64,000 bases of DNA from Bacteroidota bacterium. GTDB lineage: Bacteria; Bacteroidota; Bacteroidia; Chitinophagales; BACL12. The position numbers were made by a program, and so were the translations under genes. The stretch is from the NCBI GenBank assembly GCA_016706865.1, contig JADJIS010000003.1, positions 930,001 through 994,000 of the forward strand, in the 5' to 3' direction. Shown in pieces: positions 16,006-24,460 of the stretch. The stretch's first letter is position 1. Each line of letters begins with the position of its first letter. The notes under the pieces were generated by a model. It was given only the letters and a program-made list of their open reading frames with translations, had not been told where the DNA came from and made no database searches.

Positions 16006-17343
16006 ATGACTTATCAGGAAACCATAAATTATCTTTTCACCCACTTACCAATGTATCAACGCATTGGTCCTGCGGCATTTAAGAAAGATCTGACCAATAC
16101 CTTTGCCTTACTTAAAATTTTGGATGACCCGCATAAAAAATTCACCAGTATTCATGTTGCGGGTACTAATGGGAAAGGTTCTGTATCAAATATGTTGGCT
16201 TCGGTGTTGCAGGAAGCAGGATATTCAACGGGTTTATATACGTCTCCTCACCTGCTCGATTTTCGTGAACGTATTCGTTTGAATGGCATAATGTGCGAAA
16301 AAGAATTTGTGATCGATTTTGTTGAAAGAATAAAGCCACACATACAGCAAATTGAACCTTCCTTTTTTGAAATAACAGTGGCAATGGCGTTTGATTACTT
16401 TGCACAAAAGGAAATTGATATTGCAGTGATAGAAGTTGGTTTGGGGGGGAGATTGGATTCTACTAATGTGATAACTCCTATCCTATCGGTTATAACCAAT
16501 ATCAGTTATGACCATCAGGTGATGTTGGGGAATACTTTAAAGGAAATTGCAGGAGAAAAAGCTGGGATCATTAAACAAAATATACCCGTAGTGATAGGTG
16601 AATTTAGTGAGGAAACCTTTCCTGTTTTTTTGGAAAAAGCTAACTCACTTGATGCTACATTATTTTTAGCCGATGATAATGTAGAGGTAGAAAATTTGTC
16701 TGAAGAATTAAATGCTCTGGAATTAAATATATCTTATTTAGATCAATTGATCTTCCCAAATTTAATGCTTGACCTTACGGGTAGTTATCAGTTAAAAAAT
16801 ATCAAAACCACCGTTCAATCTATTGAGGTATTAAGAAATATTGGTGTGGAAATTCCTGATGAAGCAATTTATGAGGGATTGAAACAGGTGAAGAAAAACA
16901 CAGGATTTGCCGGACGATGGCAGATAATATCCGAACATCCTCTCATAATTTGTGATTGTGCGCATAACAGTGCGGGACTTGCGGAATTGTTCGATCAGGT
17001 TGGAAAAACACCTCACCATAATTTGCATATAGTTACAGGAGCTGTAAACGATAAGGATCTGCAGGCAAATCTACTTAAGTTTACGAAGGAAGCGATCTAT
17101 TATTTTTGTAAACCCGATATTCCACGGGGCTTAGAAACAGCGGTATTGGAACAATTAGCTAAAACTGCAGGTTTACAAGGCAAAAGTTTCCTGAATGTGA
17201 CCGAAGCCGTTCAAGCGGCCAGGGAAGAAATGATGCAGGATGACCTATTATTAATATGCGGCAGTATTTTTGTGGTGGCTGAGGCACTCGAATTTTTTGA
17301 CCACCTCAAAATAACATTATCCAATAAAGAAAAGAGAAAATGA
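16006..17343 (+). CDS. folC: Bifunctional folylpolyglutamate/dihydrofolate synthase
   Basis: A 445-aa cytoplasmic Mur-ligase-type enzyme that adds glutamate to dihydropteroate and to folates, using ATP. The P-loop GTNGKGSVSN lies at residues 53-62. Other family features are TSPHLLDFRERIRLNG, the region EVGLGGRLDSTNV, and in the C-terminal domain the CDCAHNSAG motif (DCAHN is near-universal in FolC). Its length fits the family. The stop overlaps the next gene's start by 4 bp (ATGA), implying translational coupling with the thioredoxin-like gene. Confidence 0.96.
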   Translation: MTYQETINYLFTHLPMYQRIGPAAFKKDLTNTFALLKILDDPHKKFTSIHVAGTNGKGSVSNMLASVLQEAGYSTGLYTSPHLLDFRERIRLNGIMCEKEFVIDFVERIKPHIQQIEPSFFEITVAMAFDYFAQKEIDIAVIEVGLGGRLDSTNVITPILSVITNISYDHQVMLGNTLKEIAGEKAGIIKQNIPVVIGEFSEETFPVFLEKANSLDATLFLADDNVEVENLSEELNALELNISYLDQLIFPNLMLDLTGSYQLKNIKTTVQSIEVLRNIGVEIPDEAIYEGLKQVKKNTGFAGRWQIISEHPLIICDCAHNSAGLAELFDQVGKTPHHNLHIVTGAVNDKDLQANLLKFTKEAIYYFCKPDIPRGLETAVLEQLAKTAGLQGKSFLNVTEAVQAAREEMMQDDLLLICGSIFVVAEALEFFDHLKITLSNKEKRK

Positions 17344-18761
17344 AACGAAATTTACTCCTCCTATCCATCATCTTTATATCGTTAAACCTTCGTGCGCAGG
17401 TTTTAACCTCCTATGAGTTTAAAATGAAAATAAAAGGGGTTTCCGATACAACCCTTTTTTTAGCACATCATTATGGAGCACAACAATATGTGATCGACAC
17501 CGTAAAAATAAATAGCAATGGTGAAGCTGTTTTTTCCGGAAATGATACTTTGCCAGGCGGAATTTATTTATGTGTTGCCCCTTCTTTGAAGAATAAATAT
17601 TTTGAATTTATTGTCAGTGGTAAGGAACCAAAATTTCAAATGGAAACCGATACTTTCGATTTTGTTAAAAATATGAAGGTAACCGGTTCAAAGGAGAATG
17701 CAATTTTTTATGAAGATCTCAATTTTATAAATACAAAAAAAAATGAGATAACCGTATTAAAAAATAATTTGCAAAGCGTTGGCGAAACTTCGGAAGAAGG
17801 AAAACCGATTAAGGAAGAAATGAAAGCGGTTAATAAACAAGTGGAAGATGAACGTGCGAAAATAATCAATGAAAATCCTGAATTGTTTTATTCCTCTTTT
17901 CTAAAATGTATTACGGATATTAAGATCCCTGAAGCACCTCTAAATCCGGATGGCACAAAGGATTCTACTTTTCCTATTAGATATGTTAGAGCGCATTATT
18001 TTGATAATATTAATTTTAATGACGAGCGACTTTTGCGCACAAATATGTATGATATCCGCATCAAAAAATATTTAAAGGATTATGTACAGAAAACACCTGA
18101 CTCTATAAATGTTGCTGTTGATTTTATAATCAATAAAACAAAAGTAAATAAATACACTTTTCAATTTGTAACAGTAATGTTATTAAATGAATATGCCAAT
18201 TCTAAGATCATGGGATTTGATGCGGTATATGTTTATCTTGTTGATAAATACTATTCCACCGGTCAGGCATTTTGGTTGGATGATGTGGGTTTATACCGCA
18301 TACAGGCACAGGCCGATAAAATAAGGCCGATCCTAATTGGAAAACAGGCTCCACCATTGATCTTACAAGACTCATTAAATAATGATATTGCCTTGTATTC
18401 CATCAATAAAAAATTTACGGTTATCGTTTTCTGGAGCCCTGATTGCGGACATTGCAAAAAGGATATGCCGAAATTTGAAAAACTGTATGGTGAATTATCC
18501 CCATTGGGCGTTGAATTTTATGCGGTGTATTCGGAAGAAGAATTTGATAAATGGAAAAAATGGTTGCGCGAACATCCTTATTCCTGGATAAATGTTGCAA
18601 ACATTAAAAACAAGGAAAGTTTCCAGGTTAAATACAATGTTGATCAAACCCCAATGATCTTTATTTTGGATAAGAATAAAAAAATAATTGGAAAAAAAAT
18701 TGGTGTTGATCAGGTGAAGGAAATTATAATGCACCAGATCGACATGGAAAAATCGGAATAA
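17340..18761 (+). CDS. Exported thioredoxin-fold (TlpA/ResA-like) protein with DUF4369 and DUF5106-like regions
   Basis: A 473-aa secreted protein. Residues 1-19 are a signal peptide (LNLRAQ). Residues 25-120 look like the DUF4369 beta domain common at the N-terminus of Bacteroidota thioredoxins (FKMKIKGVSDTTLFLAHHYG). The middle, about 120-330, resembles DUF5106. The C-terminal thioredoxin domain contains the redox motif CGHC at residues 369-372 in WSPDCGHCKKDMP, with the cis-Pro region DQTPMIFILD. It probably reduces disulfides or assists cytochrome or oxidative-stress repair in the periplasm. It overlaps folC by 4 bp, and msrB follows 40 bp later, which fits an oxidative-repair grouping. 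Confidence 0.85.
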   Translation: MKRNLLLLSIIFISLNLRAQVLTSYEFKMKIKGVSDTTLFLAHHYGAQQYVIDTVKINSNGEAVFSGNDTLPGGIYLCVAPSLKNKYFEFIVSGKEPKFQMETDTFDFVKNMKVTGSKENAIFYEDLNFINTKKNEITVLKNNLQSVGETSEEGKPIKEEMKAVNKQVEDERAKIINENPELFYSSFLKCITDIKIPEAPLNPDGTKDSTFPIRYVRAHYFDNINFNDERLLRTNMYDIRIKKYLKDYVQKTPDSINVAVDFIINKTKVNKYTFQFVTVMLLNEYANSKIMGFDAVYVYLVDKYYSTGQAFWLDDVGLYRIQAQADKIRPILIGKQAPPLILQDSLNNDIALYSINKKFTVIVFWSPDCGHCKKDMPKFEKLYGELSPLGVEFYAVYSEEEFDKWKKWLREHPYSWINVANIKNKESFQVKYNVDQTPMIFILDKNKKIIGKKIGVDQVKEIIMHQIDMEKSE

Positions 18762-18801
18762 TAATTTCCAATTTTAGAAATTAAATTAATACTAGTTAAT
18801 T

Positions 18802-19227
18802 ATGGAAAATAAAAATAGCGAAAATAAATATACTGTTGTAAGAACAGAGGAAGAATGGAAAAAAATATTGAGTCCGGAACAATATCGCATTTTGCGCAAA
18901 AAAGGAACTGAACATCCTTTTTCCGGCGAATTTGATCATTTTTTTGGAGATGGAATCTATTATTGTGCCGGGTGCGGACAACAATTATTTTTATCGGATT
19001 CGAAATTTGACTCCGGTTGCGGATGGCCGGCTTTTGATAAAGAAGTGGAAAAAGGCGTAATAGAATATATTTCTGATAAAACATTTGGCATGACACGCAC
19101 AGAAATATTATGCAATAAATGTGGTGGCCACCTAGGACATGTTTTCGATGATGGCCCAACCGAAACGGGTCAAAGGTTCTGCGTTAATTCGGCTTCACTG
19201 AAATTTGAGGAGAAAGGGGGGAAATAG
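18802..19227 (+). CDS. msrB: Peptide-methionine (R)-S-oxide reductase
   Basis: A 141-aa enzyme that reduces methionine-R-sulfoxide in damaged proteins. The two zinc CxxC pairs are at C55/C58 (CAGCGQQLF) and C104/C107 (CNKCGGHLGHVF). The catalytic cysteine is C127 in RFCVNSASL. The motif SGCGWPAF is also present. There is no signal peptide, so it is cytoplasmic. It lies behind folC and a thioredoxin-like gene on the same strand. Downstream of its stop the heptamer repeat field begins at once. Confidence 0.97.
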   Translation: MENKNSENKYTVVRTEEEWKKILSPEQYRILRKKGTEHPFSGEFDHFFGDGIYYCAGCGQQLFLSDSKFDSGCGWPAFDKEVEKGVIEYISDKTFGMTRTEILCNKCGGHLGHVFDDGPTETGQRFCVNSASLKFEEKGGK

Positions 19228-19961
19228 GGAGAGGCAAGTGGTGGTGGTGAGAATGCTCTTCAAAAGCCGGATGAATTTACTCCTGACTATTGACTCTTAA
19301 CGGTGAGTGGTGAGAATATTCCTGGTCGGGCTTTAATTTCGGATCATGGAATCAGTAATGAGTGATGAGTAATGAGTGTGCTCCACAAATGCCGGATGAA
19401 TTTACTCCTGACTAATGATATGTGAGTGGCGAATAGTGAGTGGTGAGAATACTTCGGGTCGGGCTTTAATTTCGGATCATGGAATCAGTAATGAGTGATG
19501 AGTAATGAGTAATGAGTGTGCTCCACAAATGCCGGAAGAATTAACTCCTAAACAATAACTCTAGAATGCTGAATCGCGAGCAATAAGTATGCTCCCTTCC
19601 TGGATCTAAACTCATTTCTCATTACTCATTTCTCATTCAACGAGATTTCCTTCGATAGCACGATTGATTTTCTCCTGACTAGTGACTCTTGACGGTGAGT
19701 GGTGAATAGTGAATGGTGAGAATGCTCCTCGAAAGCCAGATGAATTAACTTCTAAATAATAACTATTGAATGCCGAATGTTAAGCAATAACCCCGCTCCT
19801 ACCGAGTTCTAAACTCATTACTCATAACTCATTACTCATATAAAGAGCTTTCCTTCGATAGCCCGATTGATTTTCTCCTGACTAATGACTCTTGACTACT
19901 GACTATAAGTTCTGGGAATACCTCAATCTTTTGGGCGTCTAATACTCCTCCTCCCCTTCTA
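19228..19961. repeat. Large composite heptamer-repeat field
   Basis: This 734-bp stretch between msrB and the histidine kinase gene is made almost wholly of repeat modules. They are GGTGAGT/GGTGAGA blocks, a GGTCGGGCTTTAATTTCGGATC segment in two copies (19324-19395 and 19457-19535), TAATGAG units, CTCATTT/CTCATTA units (19611-19638 and 19814-19841), CCGGATGAATTTACTCC linkers, and TGACTAA/TGACTCT/TGACTAC/TGACTAT units (19879-19906). TTTCCTTCGATAGC(A/C)CGATTGATTTTCTCCTGACTA occurs twice, near 19648 and 19851. No gene was found. Confidence 0.9.
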
Positions 19962-21011
19962 TCATTTCCACCTTTTCAACGTAAATCCAAAAGTAGATCC
20001 TTCGCCGATGGTGCTTCTTACGTTTACGGTTTGGTCGTGCGCTTCAACTATGTGTTTCACAATTGCTAAACCTAATCCGGTTCCGCCCATATCGCGGGAG
20101 CGACTTTTTTCAATACGGAAAAATCGTTCGAAAACCCGGTTTAAATGTTCTTTGGAAATACCTGTTCCATTATCGGCAATTTCTATCAGAATATTTTCAC
20201 CCATATTGTAAAATCCTGCATGAATATATCCTCCATCTTTTCCATATTTAATTGCATTGCTGATAAGGTTGACCAATACTTCACGTATTAATTTTTCATC
20301 TGCTTTAACATTATAAACATGGTCGCAACCTTCCTTTATCGCCAAAGTTATATTGGAATGTTTTGCCTGAATTTCCAATGATTCGTAAACCTCTTTTGTT
20401 AATTCACATACATCAAATTTTTTGAGGTCGAGTTTTAATTCACCACTTTCCAACATCGAAATATTTACAAGATCATCAATTATCATGATCATGCGTTCAA
20501 CATTCTTCAAAGCTTTTTCAATATAAAGATTATTTATCGATTCGTCGCGAATACCGCCATCTGAAAGGGTTTCAAGATATCCCTGAATACTCATGATGGG
20601 CGTTTTTAATTCATGCGAAACATTTCCTAAAAATTCTTTTCTGTAATCAGCCTGTTTAATTAAAAGTTCAATTTCCGAGCTGCGTTCCTTAGCCCATTCC
20701 AATACTTCATTGTTTACTTCCGAAATTACATCCGACGACATCGTCATTTTTTCATCCGCAATTCCTTTGGTTGATTTTAATTCATGAATGTTTTTATATA
20801 CCAATTTTATTTTGCGGTAAATAAATTTTTCTACTGTGTAATAAAATACAAGAAATACTGCGGTAAAAACGATGGTCGGGATTATAAGATATTGGTAAGC
20901 GGGAAAATCCAGCGAAGGAATCAAATAACCGAGCAGCTCCAGAATGAGCAAGATCAATAATATGATACAGGACGAAGCAAAAACGATCCGCCCCGGGGAG
21001 GCATTTTTCAT
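19962..21011 (-). CDS. Membrane sensor histidine kinase (PhoR-like)
   Basis: A 349-aa kinase with two membrane helices (about residues 9-32 and 40-60) and almost no periplasmic sensor, so it may sense within the membrane. A linker follows. The dimerisation domain carries the phosphoacceptor H133 in VSHELKTPIMSIQGYLETL. The ATPase domain has the N box (NLISNAIKYG), G1 (IADNGTGIS), F box (FERFFRIEKSRS) and G2 (GGTGLGLAIVK). It directly follows the response-regulator gene (start 21011, regulator stop 21012), so the pair is translated together. The target regulon is unknown; the PhoR-like name reflects domain order only. Confidence 0.93.
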   Translation of the reverse strand: MKNASPGRIVFASSCIILLILLILELLGYLIPSLDFPAYQYLIIPTIVFTAVFLVFYYTVEKFIYRKIKLVYKNIHELKSTKGIADEKMTMSSDVISEVNNEVLEWAKERSSEIELLIKQADYRKEFLGNVSHELKTPIMSIQGYLETLSDGGIRDESINNLYIEKALKNVERMIMIIDDLVNISMLESGELKLDLKKFDVCELTKEVYESLEIQAKHSNITLAIKEGCDHVYNVKADEKLIREVLVNLISNAIKYGKDGGYIHAGFYNMGENILIEIADNGTGISKEHLNRVFERFFRIEKSRSRDMGGTGLGLAIVKHIVEAHDQTVNVRSTIGEGSTFGFTLKRWK

Positions 21012-21695
21012 TTAATGGTCAAATTTATAACCAATTCCTTTTATTGTTTTAATAAAATCTTCCCCTATTTTTTCCCTTATTTTTCTGATATGCACATCAA
21101 TGGTTCTGTCGCCAACAATTACATCCATTCCCCAAATTCTGTTAAATATCTCCTGACGGGTAAAAACCTTTCCCGGTTTGGACGCTAAGAGTTGTATGAG
21201 CTCAAATTCCTTTTTAGCAAGTGTGATTGGAACTCCCTTCACATACACTAAAAATTTCTCCTCATCTATCGCCAGGTCGCCATAGGTAACTTTTTCAGAA
21301 TGGGAATCAGCGGTTTGGGTTCTTCTAAGCAAGGCCTTTATTCTGCTAAGGAGAATGCGGGGTTTTATTGGTTTTGTGATATAATCATCTGCTCCCACAT
21401 CAAAACCCTGTACCTGAGTGAAATCTTCGTTGCGCGCGGTTAGAAAAGCGATTAAGGTATTGTCAAATTCACGCATACTGCGCAGTTCACGACAAACTTC
21501 AATTCCATCCATTTCCGGCATCATGATATCCAAAAGAATCAGATTCGGTTTTTCGGAAATAGCTTTTTCCAAGGCAATTTTACCATTGGAAGCCCTTATC
21601 ACCGCATAATCTTCTTTTAAAAGGTTATATTCGATCACTTCCAGAATATCCGGTTCATCATCTACAATCAATATTTTGATTTTATCGTTATGCAT
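21012..21695 (-). CDS. OmpR/PhoB-family response regulator
   Basis: A 227-aa DNA-binding regulator. The receiver domain spans residues 1-120, with the acidic pocket VDDEPD and the phosphoacceptor D56 in LILLDIMMPEMDG; the conserved Lys is in YITKPIKP. The C-terminal winged helix spans about 130-227 (ELIQLLASKPGKVFTRQEIFNRIWG ... TIDVHIRKIREKIG). Its partner kinase is the gene immediately downstream. The gap to the divergent hybrid kinase is 144 bp. A near-match to the -7 box (TAACTTTA, minus strand, 21710-21717) lies just upstream of the start. Confidence 0.95.
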   Translation of the reverse strand: MHNDKIKILIVDDEPDILEVIEYNLLKEDYAVIRASNGKIALEKAISEKPNLILLDIMMPEMDGIEVCRELRSMREFDNTLIAFLTARNEDFTQVQGFDVGADDYITKPIKPRILLSRIKALLRRTQTADSHSEKVTYGDLAIDEEKFLVYVKGVPITLAKKEFELIQLLASKPGKVFTRQEIFNRIWGMDVIVGDRTIDVHIRKIREKIGEDFIKTIKGIGYKFDH

Positions 21696-21839
21696 ATTAG
21701 AATTTGATGTAAAGTTAGGGTTGAGGTATTAAGTCAATCTCAAAATTATGTTAATTTAACGTTAAAGAAACAACTACTTTACTTTGGAAGTGCAATTTAA
21801 GGATTTTAACCAAAAAAGGGTACCTTTATCATCGGAACT

Positions 21840-22664
21840 ATGACAGAAAAAGCTTCTTCTTCTTCTCTTACTATTAAATTGATAGTCGGGTTTGGCATAT
21901 CCATTATCCTTATCGGCTTTGCAGCTTATTTTGCCTTTCAAAATTTCAATAAACTTCTGGGTTCTGTGGAAACACTTTCCGCCCCGAACAATTCTGCTGA
22001 AGAATTACAGGATATCGTGAATATCATGCATGAAGCCGATGGAAACATGCGCAGTTTCATTATGACCAACGATTACACGGCGCTTCAAAATTACATGCTG
22101 GAGATGGAGGATATCAGCATTGAACTTGAAAACCTTAAACAGGATCAGGCATTTGCTCAGTCGGAAAAAACGTTGGATAGTTTGGGTGAATATTTTCAGG
22201 ATAAGGCCGATCTGATGTATTCTCTCGTCATATTTAAACAGTCGAGCGAATATGAGCAGCTCAACACAAGGGCAATGCAAAAAATTTCCTCTACTGCAGA
22301 GGTGAACGAAATTCCCAACCGTGTAAATGAGGAAACTAAAACTCAGGATGAACCTGAAATAAAAAAACCGGCAATTTCTAAACCCGAAGCGGAAACAAAA
22401 AAGAACGACAAAAAAAGTAAAAAAAAGGATGAGGGTTTTCTTACAAATTTATTTTCAGGAAAAAACAAAAGAGAAAAAAAGTCAGTTGAGAATACCAATA
22501 TTGTTATTTTAAGTGATTCCGTAAAAAATGAAAGTAGTAACTCCGCATATAATTATCAAATTGCTGCGAATCCTTCACTGAATATGGAAGATGTGCGTAA
22601 GATATTTAAGGAGATTGATGATGAACAAAAAGATATAATACACAACTCACAAAAAAAGAATTAG
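21840..22664 (+). CDS. Hybrid sensor histidine kinase, N-terminal sensor fragment (frameshifted gene)
   Basis: This is part one of a three-piece gene (21840-24437). The first membrane helix is at about residues 11-36 (LTIKLIVGFGISIILIGFAAYFAF). A helical extracytoplasmic region (about 40-150) resembles four-helix-bundle/CHASE3 sensors. An unusual Lys-rich linker follows (about 170-215, with KKNDKKSKKKDEGF and SGKNKREKKS), then another helix. The frame breaks at the A7 run 22651-22657. One more A gives NSQKKELEILASDK and continues into the next fragment. Restored, the gene would encode about 866 aa. Confidence 0.8.
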   Translation: MTEKASSSSLTIKLIVGFGISIILIGFAAYFAFQNFNKLLGSVETLSAPNNSAEELQDIVNIMHEADGNMRSFIMTNDYTALQNYMLEMEDISIELENLKQDQAFAQSEKTLDSLGEYFQDKADLMYSLVIFKQSSEYEQLNTRAMQKISSTAEVNEIPNRVNEETKTQDEPEIKKPAISKPEAETKKNDKKSKKKDEGFLTNLFSGKNKREKKSVENTNIVILSDSVKNESSNSAYNYQIAANPSLNMEDVRKIFKEIDDEQKDIIHNSQKKN

Positions 22665-22726
22665 AAATTCTGGCGAGTGATAAAATAGTAATTAAAAAGA
22701 TAAACGAGGTAATTGAGCGGATAAAG

Positions 22727-23845
22727 GTGGATCAAATAAATAATTCGGAGGCACTGTTATTAGCCGCGAGTGCGAATGCAAAAAAATCTTCCCTCACCAT
22801 GCTTTATATTGGTTCCGCTGCTTTGTTTTTCGGTGTCATTTTTATGGGAGTTATTTTAATGGATATTAAAAGGAGTAACCGCTATAAATTGCAGTTGATA
22901 GAGGCCAGAAACAAAGCAGAATATCTCGCAAAAGCAAAGGAGGAGTTTCTGGCAAATATGAGTCACGAAATACGAACACCTTTGAATGCAATAATAGGAT
23001 TTTCTGAACAATTGGAAAATACCACCTTGAAATCATCTCAACGAAAATATTTAAAGGCAGTTTCCAATGCTGGATCTCATTTATTGAACACGGTAAATGA
23101 TATTCTCGATCTATCGAAAATTGAAGCCGGTAAACTTGCCATCGACGAACATCCCTTTTTAATGAAAGATGTAATAGAAGAAATTGCATCCATACTTGAA
23201 ATTAAAGCAGAGGAAAAAGGATTACAGTTAAATACTTTCATTTATGATAATTGCGATGAACTGATAGTTGGGGATCCTTTCAGAGTTAAACAAATTCTTT
23301 ATAATATCACAGGAAACGCGATCAAATTTACCGAAAAGGGATTTGTTGAATTAAAATGTGAAGGAATTAAAGGCAAAAATTCAATTGATTACAGGATTAC
23401 TATCACTGATTCCGGTATAGGGATTCCTGCTGATAAAATCAATGGCATTTTCGAATCCTTTGAACAGGCGGAAAAATCTACTTCAAGAAAATATGGCGGT
23501 ACAGGATTAGGATTGTCGATCTCCAAAAGAATTACGGAATTATTAAATGGAAAAATAACCGTTACCAGTGAGGTTGGGAAAGGGTCAGCTTTTACAATTG
23601 CATTGCCAATGCGTATAGCATCTACTAAAGAAAAAGAAATTAACAATAAGGATGCCGGAAAAAAATCAGACCTGCATGGGCTTGAAATTTTGATCGTTGA
23701 TGATGAACCATTTAATTTAATGTTGGCGGAAATTATTTTAATAAAACATGGTGCTCATATCTCAGTAGCAAATAATGGAAAAGTTGCATTGGAAAAAATT
23801 GAGATGCAAAGTTTTGATATTATTTGCCGACCTGCATATGCCTGA
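22727..23845 (+). CDS. Hybrid sensor histidine kinase, transmitter and receiver N-half (frameshifted gene)
   Basis: Part two of the hybrid kinase; in the restored protein the frame begins at about 22658. The second membrane helix is SSLTMLYIGSAALFFGVIFMG. The phosphoacceptor His lies in ANMSHEIRTPLNA (residue 80 of this fragment). The ATPase domain carries NITGNAIKFTEKG, TDSGIGIPADK, FESFEQAEKSTSRKYGG and GTGLGLSISK. A receiver domain starts at ILIVDDEPFN. The frame breaks at the T-run 23823-23825: two extra Ts restore SFDIIFADLHMPEVDG, which carries the receiver phosphoacceptor Asp. The GTG start at 22727 is only the first start codon after the break. Confidence 0.85.
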   Translation: MDQINNSEALLLAASANAKKSSLTMLYIGSAALFFGVIFMGVILMDIKRSNRYKLQLIEARNKAEYLAKAKEEFLANMSHEIRTPLNAIIGFSEQLENTTLKSSQRKYLKAVSNAGSHLLNTVNDILDLSKIEAGKLAIDEHPFLMKDVIEEIASILEIKAEEKGLQLNTFIYDNCDELIVGDPFRVKQILYNITGNAIKFTEKGFVELKCEGIKGKNSIDYRITITDSGIGIPADKINGIFESFEQAEKSTSRKYGGTGLGLSISKRITELLNGKITVTSEVGKGSAFTIALPMRIASTKEKEINNKDAGKKSDLHGLEILIVDDEPFNLMLAEIILIKHGAHISVANNGKVALEKIEMQSFDIICRPAYA

Positions 23846-24437
23846 GGTAGATGGTTATATGCTTGCAAATAAAATTCGTGAACAATATTTACAAGTGCCA
23901 CTTATTGCATTAACTGCAAATGTTATGCAAAACGACCTGGAGAAGATCCGACAAAGCGGTTTTAACGATATCTTATTGAAACCCTATAAAGAGAAAGAGC
24001 TTCTGAATATGATAGGGAAATACGCCCCTGTTGTGATAGGTGAAAATAAAGATGAAAAGGATTCGTCTGAAAAATCTGAACAAACGGAGATTTATGATCT
24101 GGATGAAATAAAAAAATTCGCTGATAATGACACCTCAATTTTAATTTCTATAATTGAATCGTTCATCCACAATAATTCACTAAATTTATTCACCTTAAAA
24201 GATGCAGTAACAAAAAAAGACTTTCATACAATTCGGAATACTGCACATAAAATGCTTCCATCCTATAATCATTTTCACGTTTATGAAATTATTCCTGAAT
24301 TAAAACAATTGGAGATCATTCAGGATAAGTCCGAAATCGATATCTGGAATCTATACACCAAAGTAGAATCCGTGAGTAAAGAATTATATGTAAAACTCGA
24401 TCAGGAATGCAGCAGACTTAAAGTAGATGTTTATTGA
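23775..24437 (+). CDS. Hybrid sensor histidine kinase, receiver C-half and HPt domain (frameshifted gene)
   Basis: Part three of the hybrid kinase; real sequence begins at about 23824 (ADLHMPEVDG) and the residues before it are out of frame. It completes the receiver: LIALTANVMQNDLEKIRQ and the conserved Lys in LLKPYKEKEL. A C-terminal histidine phosphotransfer domain follows at about 24100-24420, with its phosphoacceptor in NTAHKMLPSY. The full protein would thus run a His-Asp-His phosphorelay. It converges with the sigma-54 response-regulator gene, its likely but unproven partner, with only 23 bp between stops. Confidence 0.82.
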   Translation: MEKLHWKKLRCKVLILFADLHMPEVDGYMLANKIREQYLQVPLIALTANVMQNDLEKIRQSGFNDILLKPYKEKELLNMIGKYAPVVIGENKDEKDSSEKSEQTEIYDLDEIKKFADNDTSILISIIESFIHNNSLNLFTLKDAVTKKDFHTIRNTAHKMLPSYNHFHVYEIIPELKQLEIIQDKSEIDIWNLYTKVESVSKELYVKLDQECSRLKVDVY

Positions 24438-24460
24438 ATTTAATTTTTATATAACCACAC

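Noticed and set aside
22640..22730. Programmed frameshift in the hybrid kinase
   Set aside because: No downstream pseudoknot or known slippery heptamer in the right frame is evident, and a second independent break follows at 23823. Slippage or sequencing indels are simpler.
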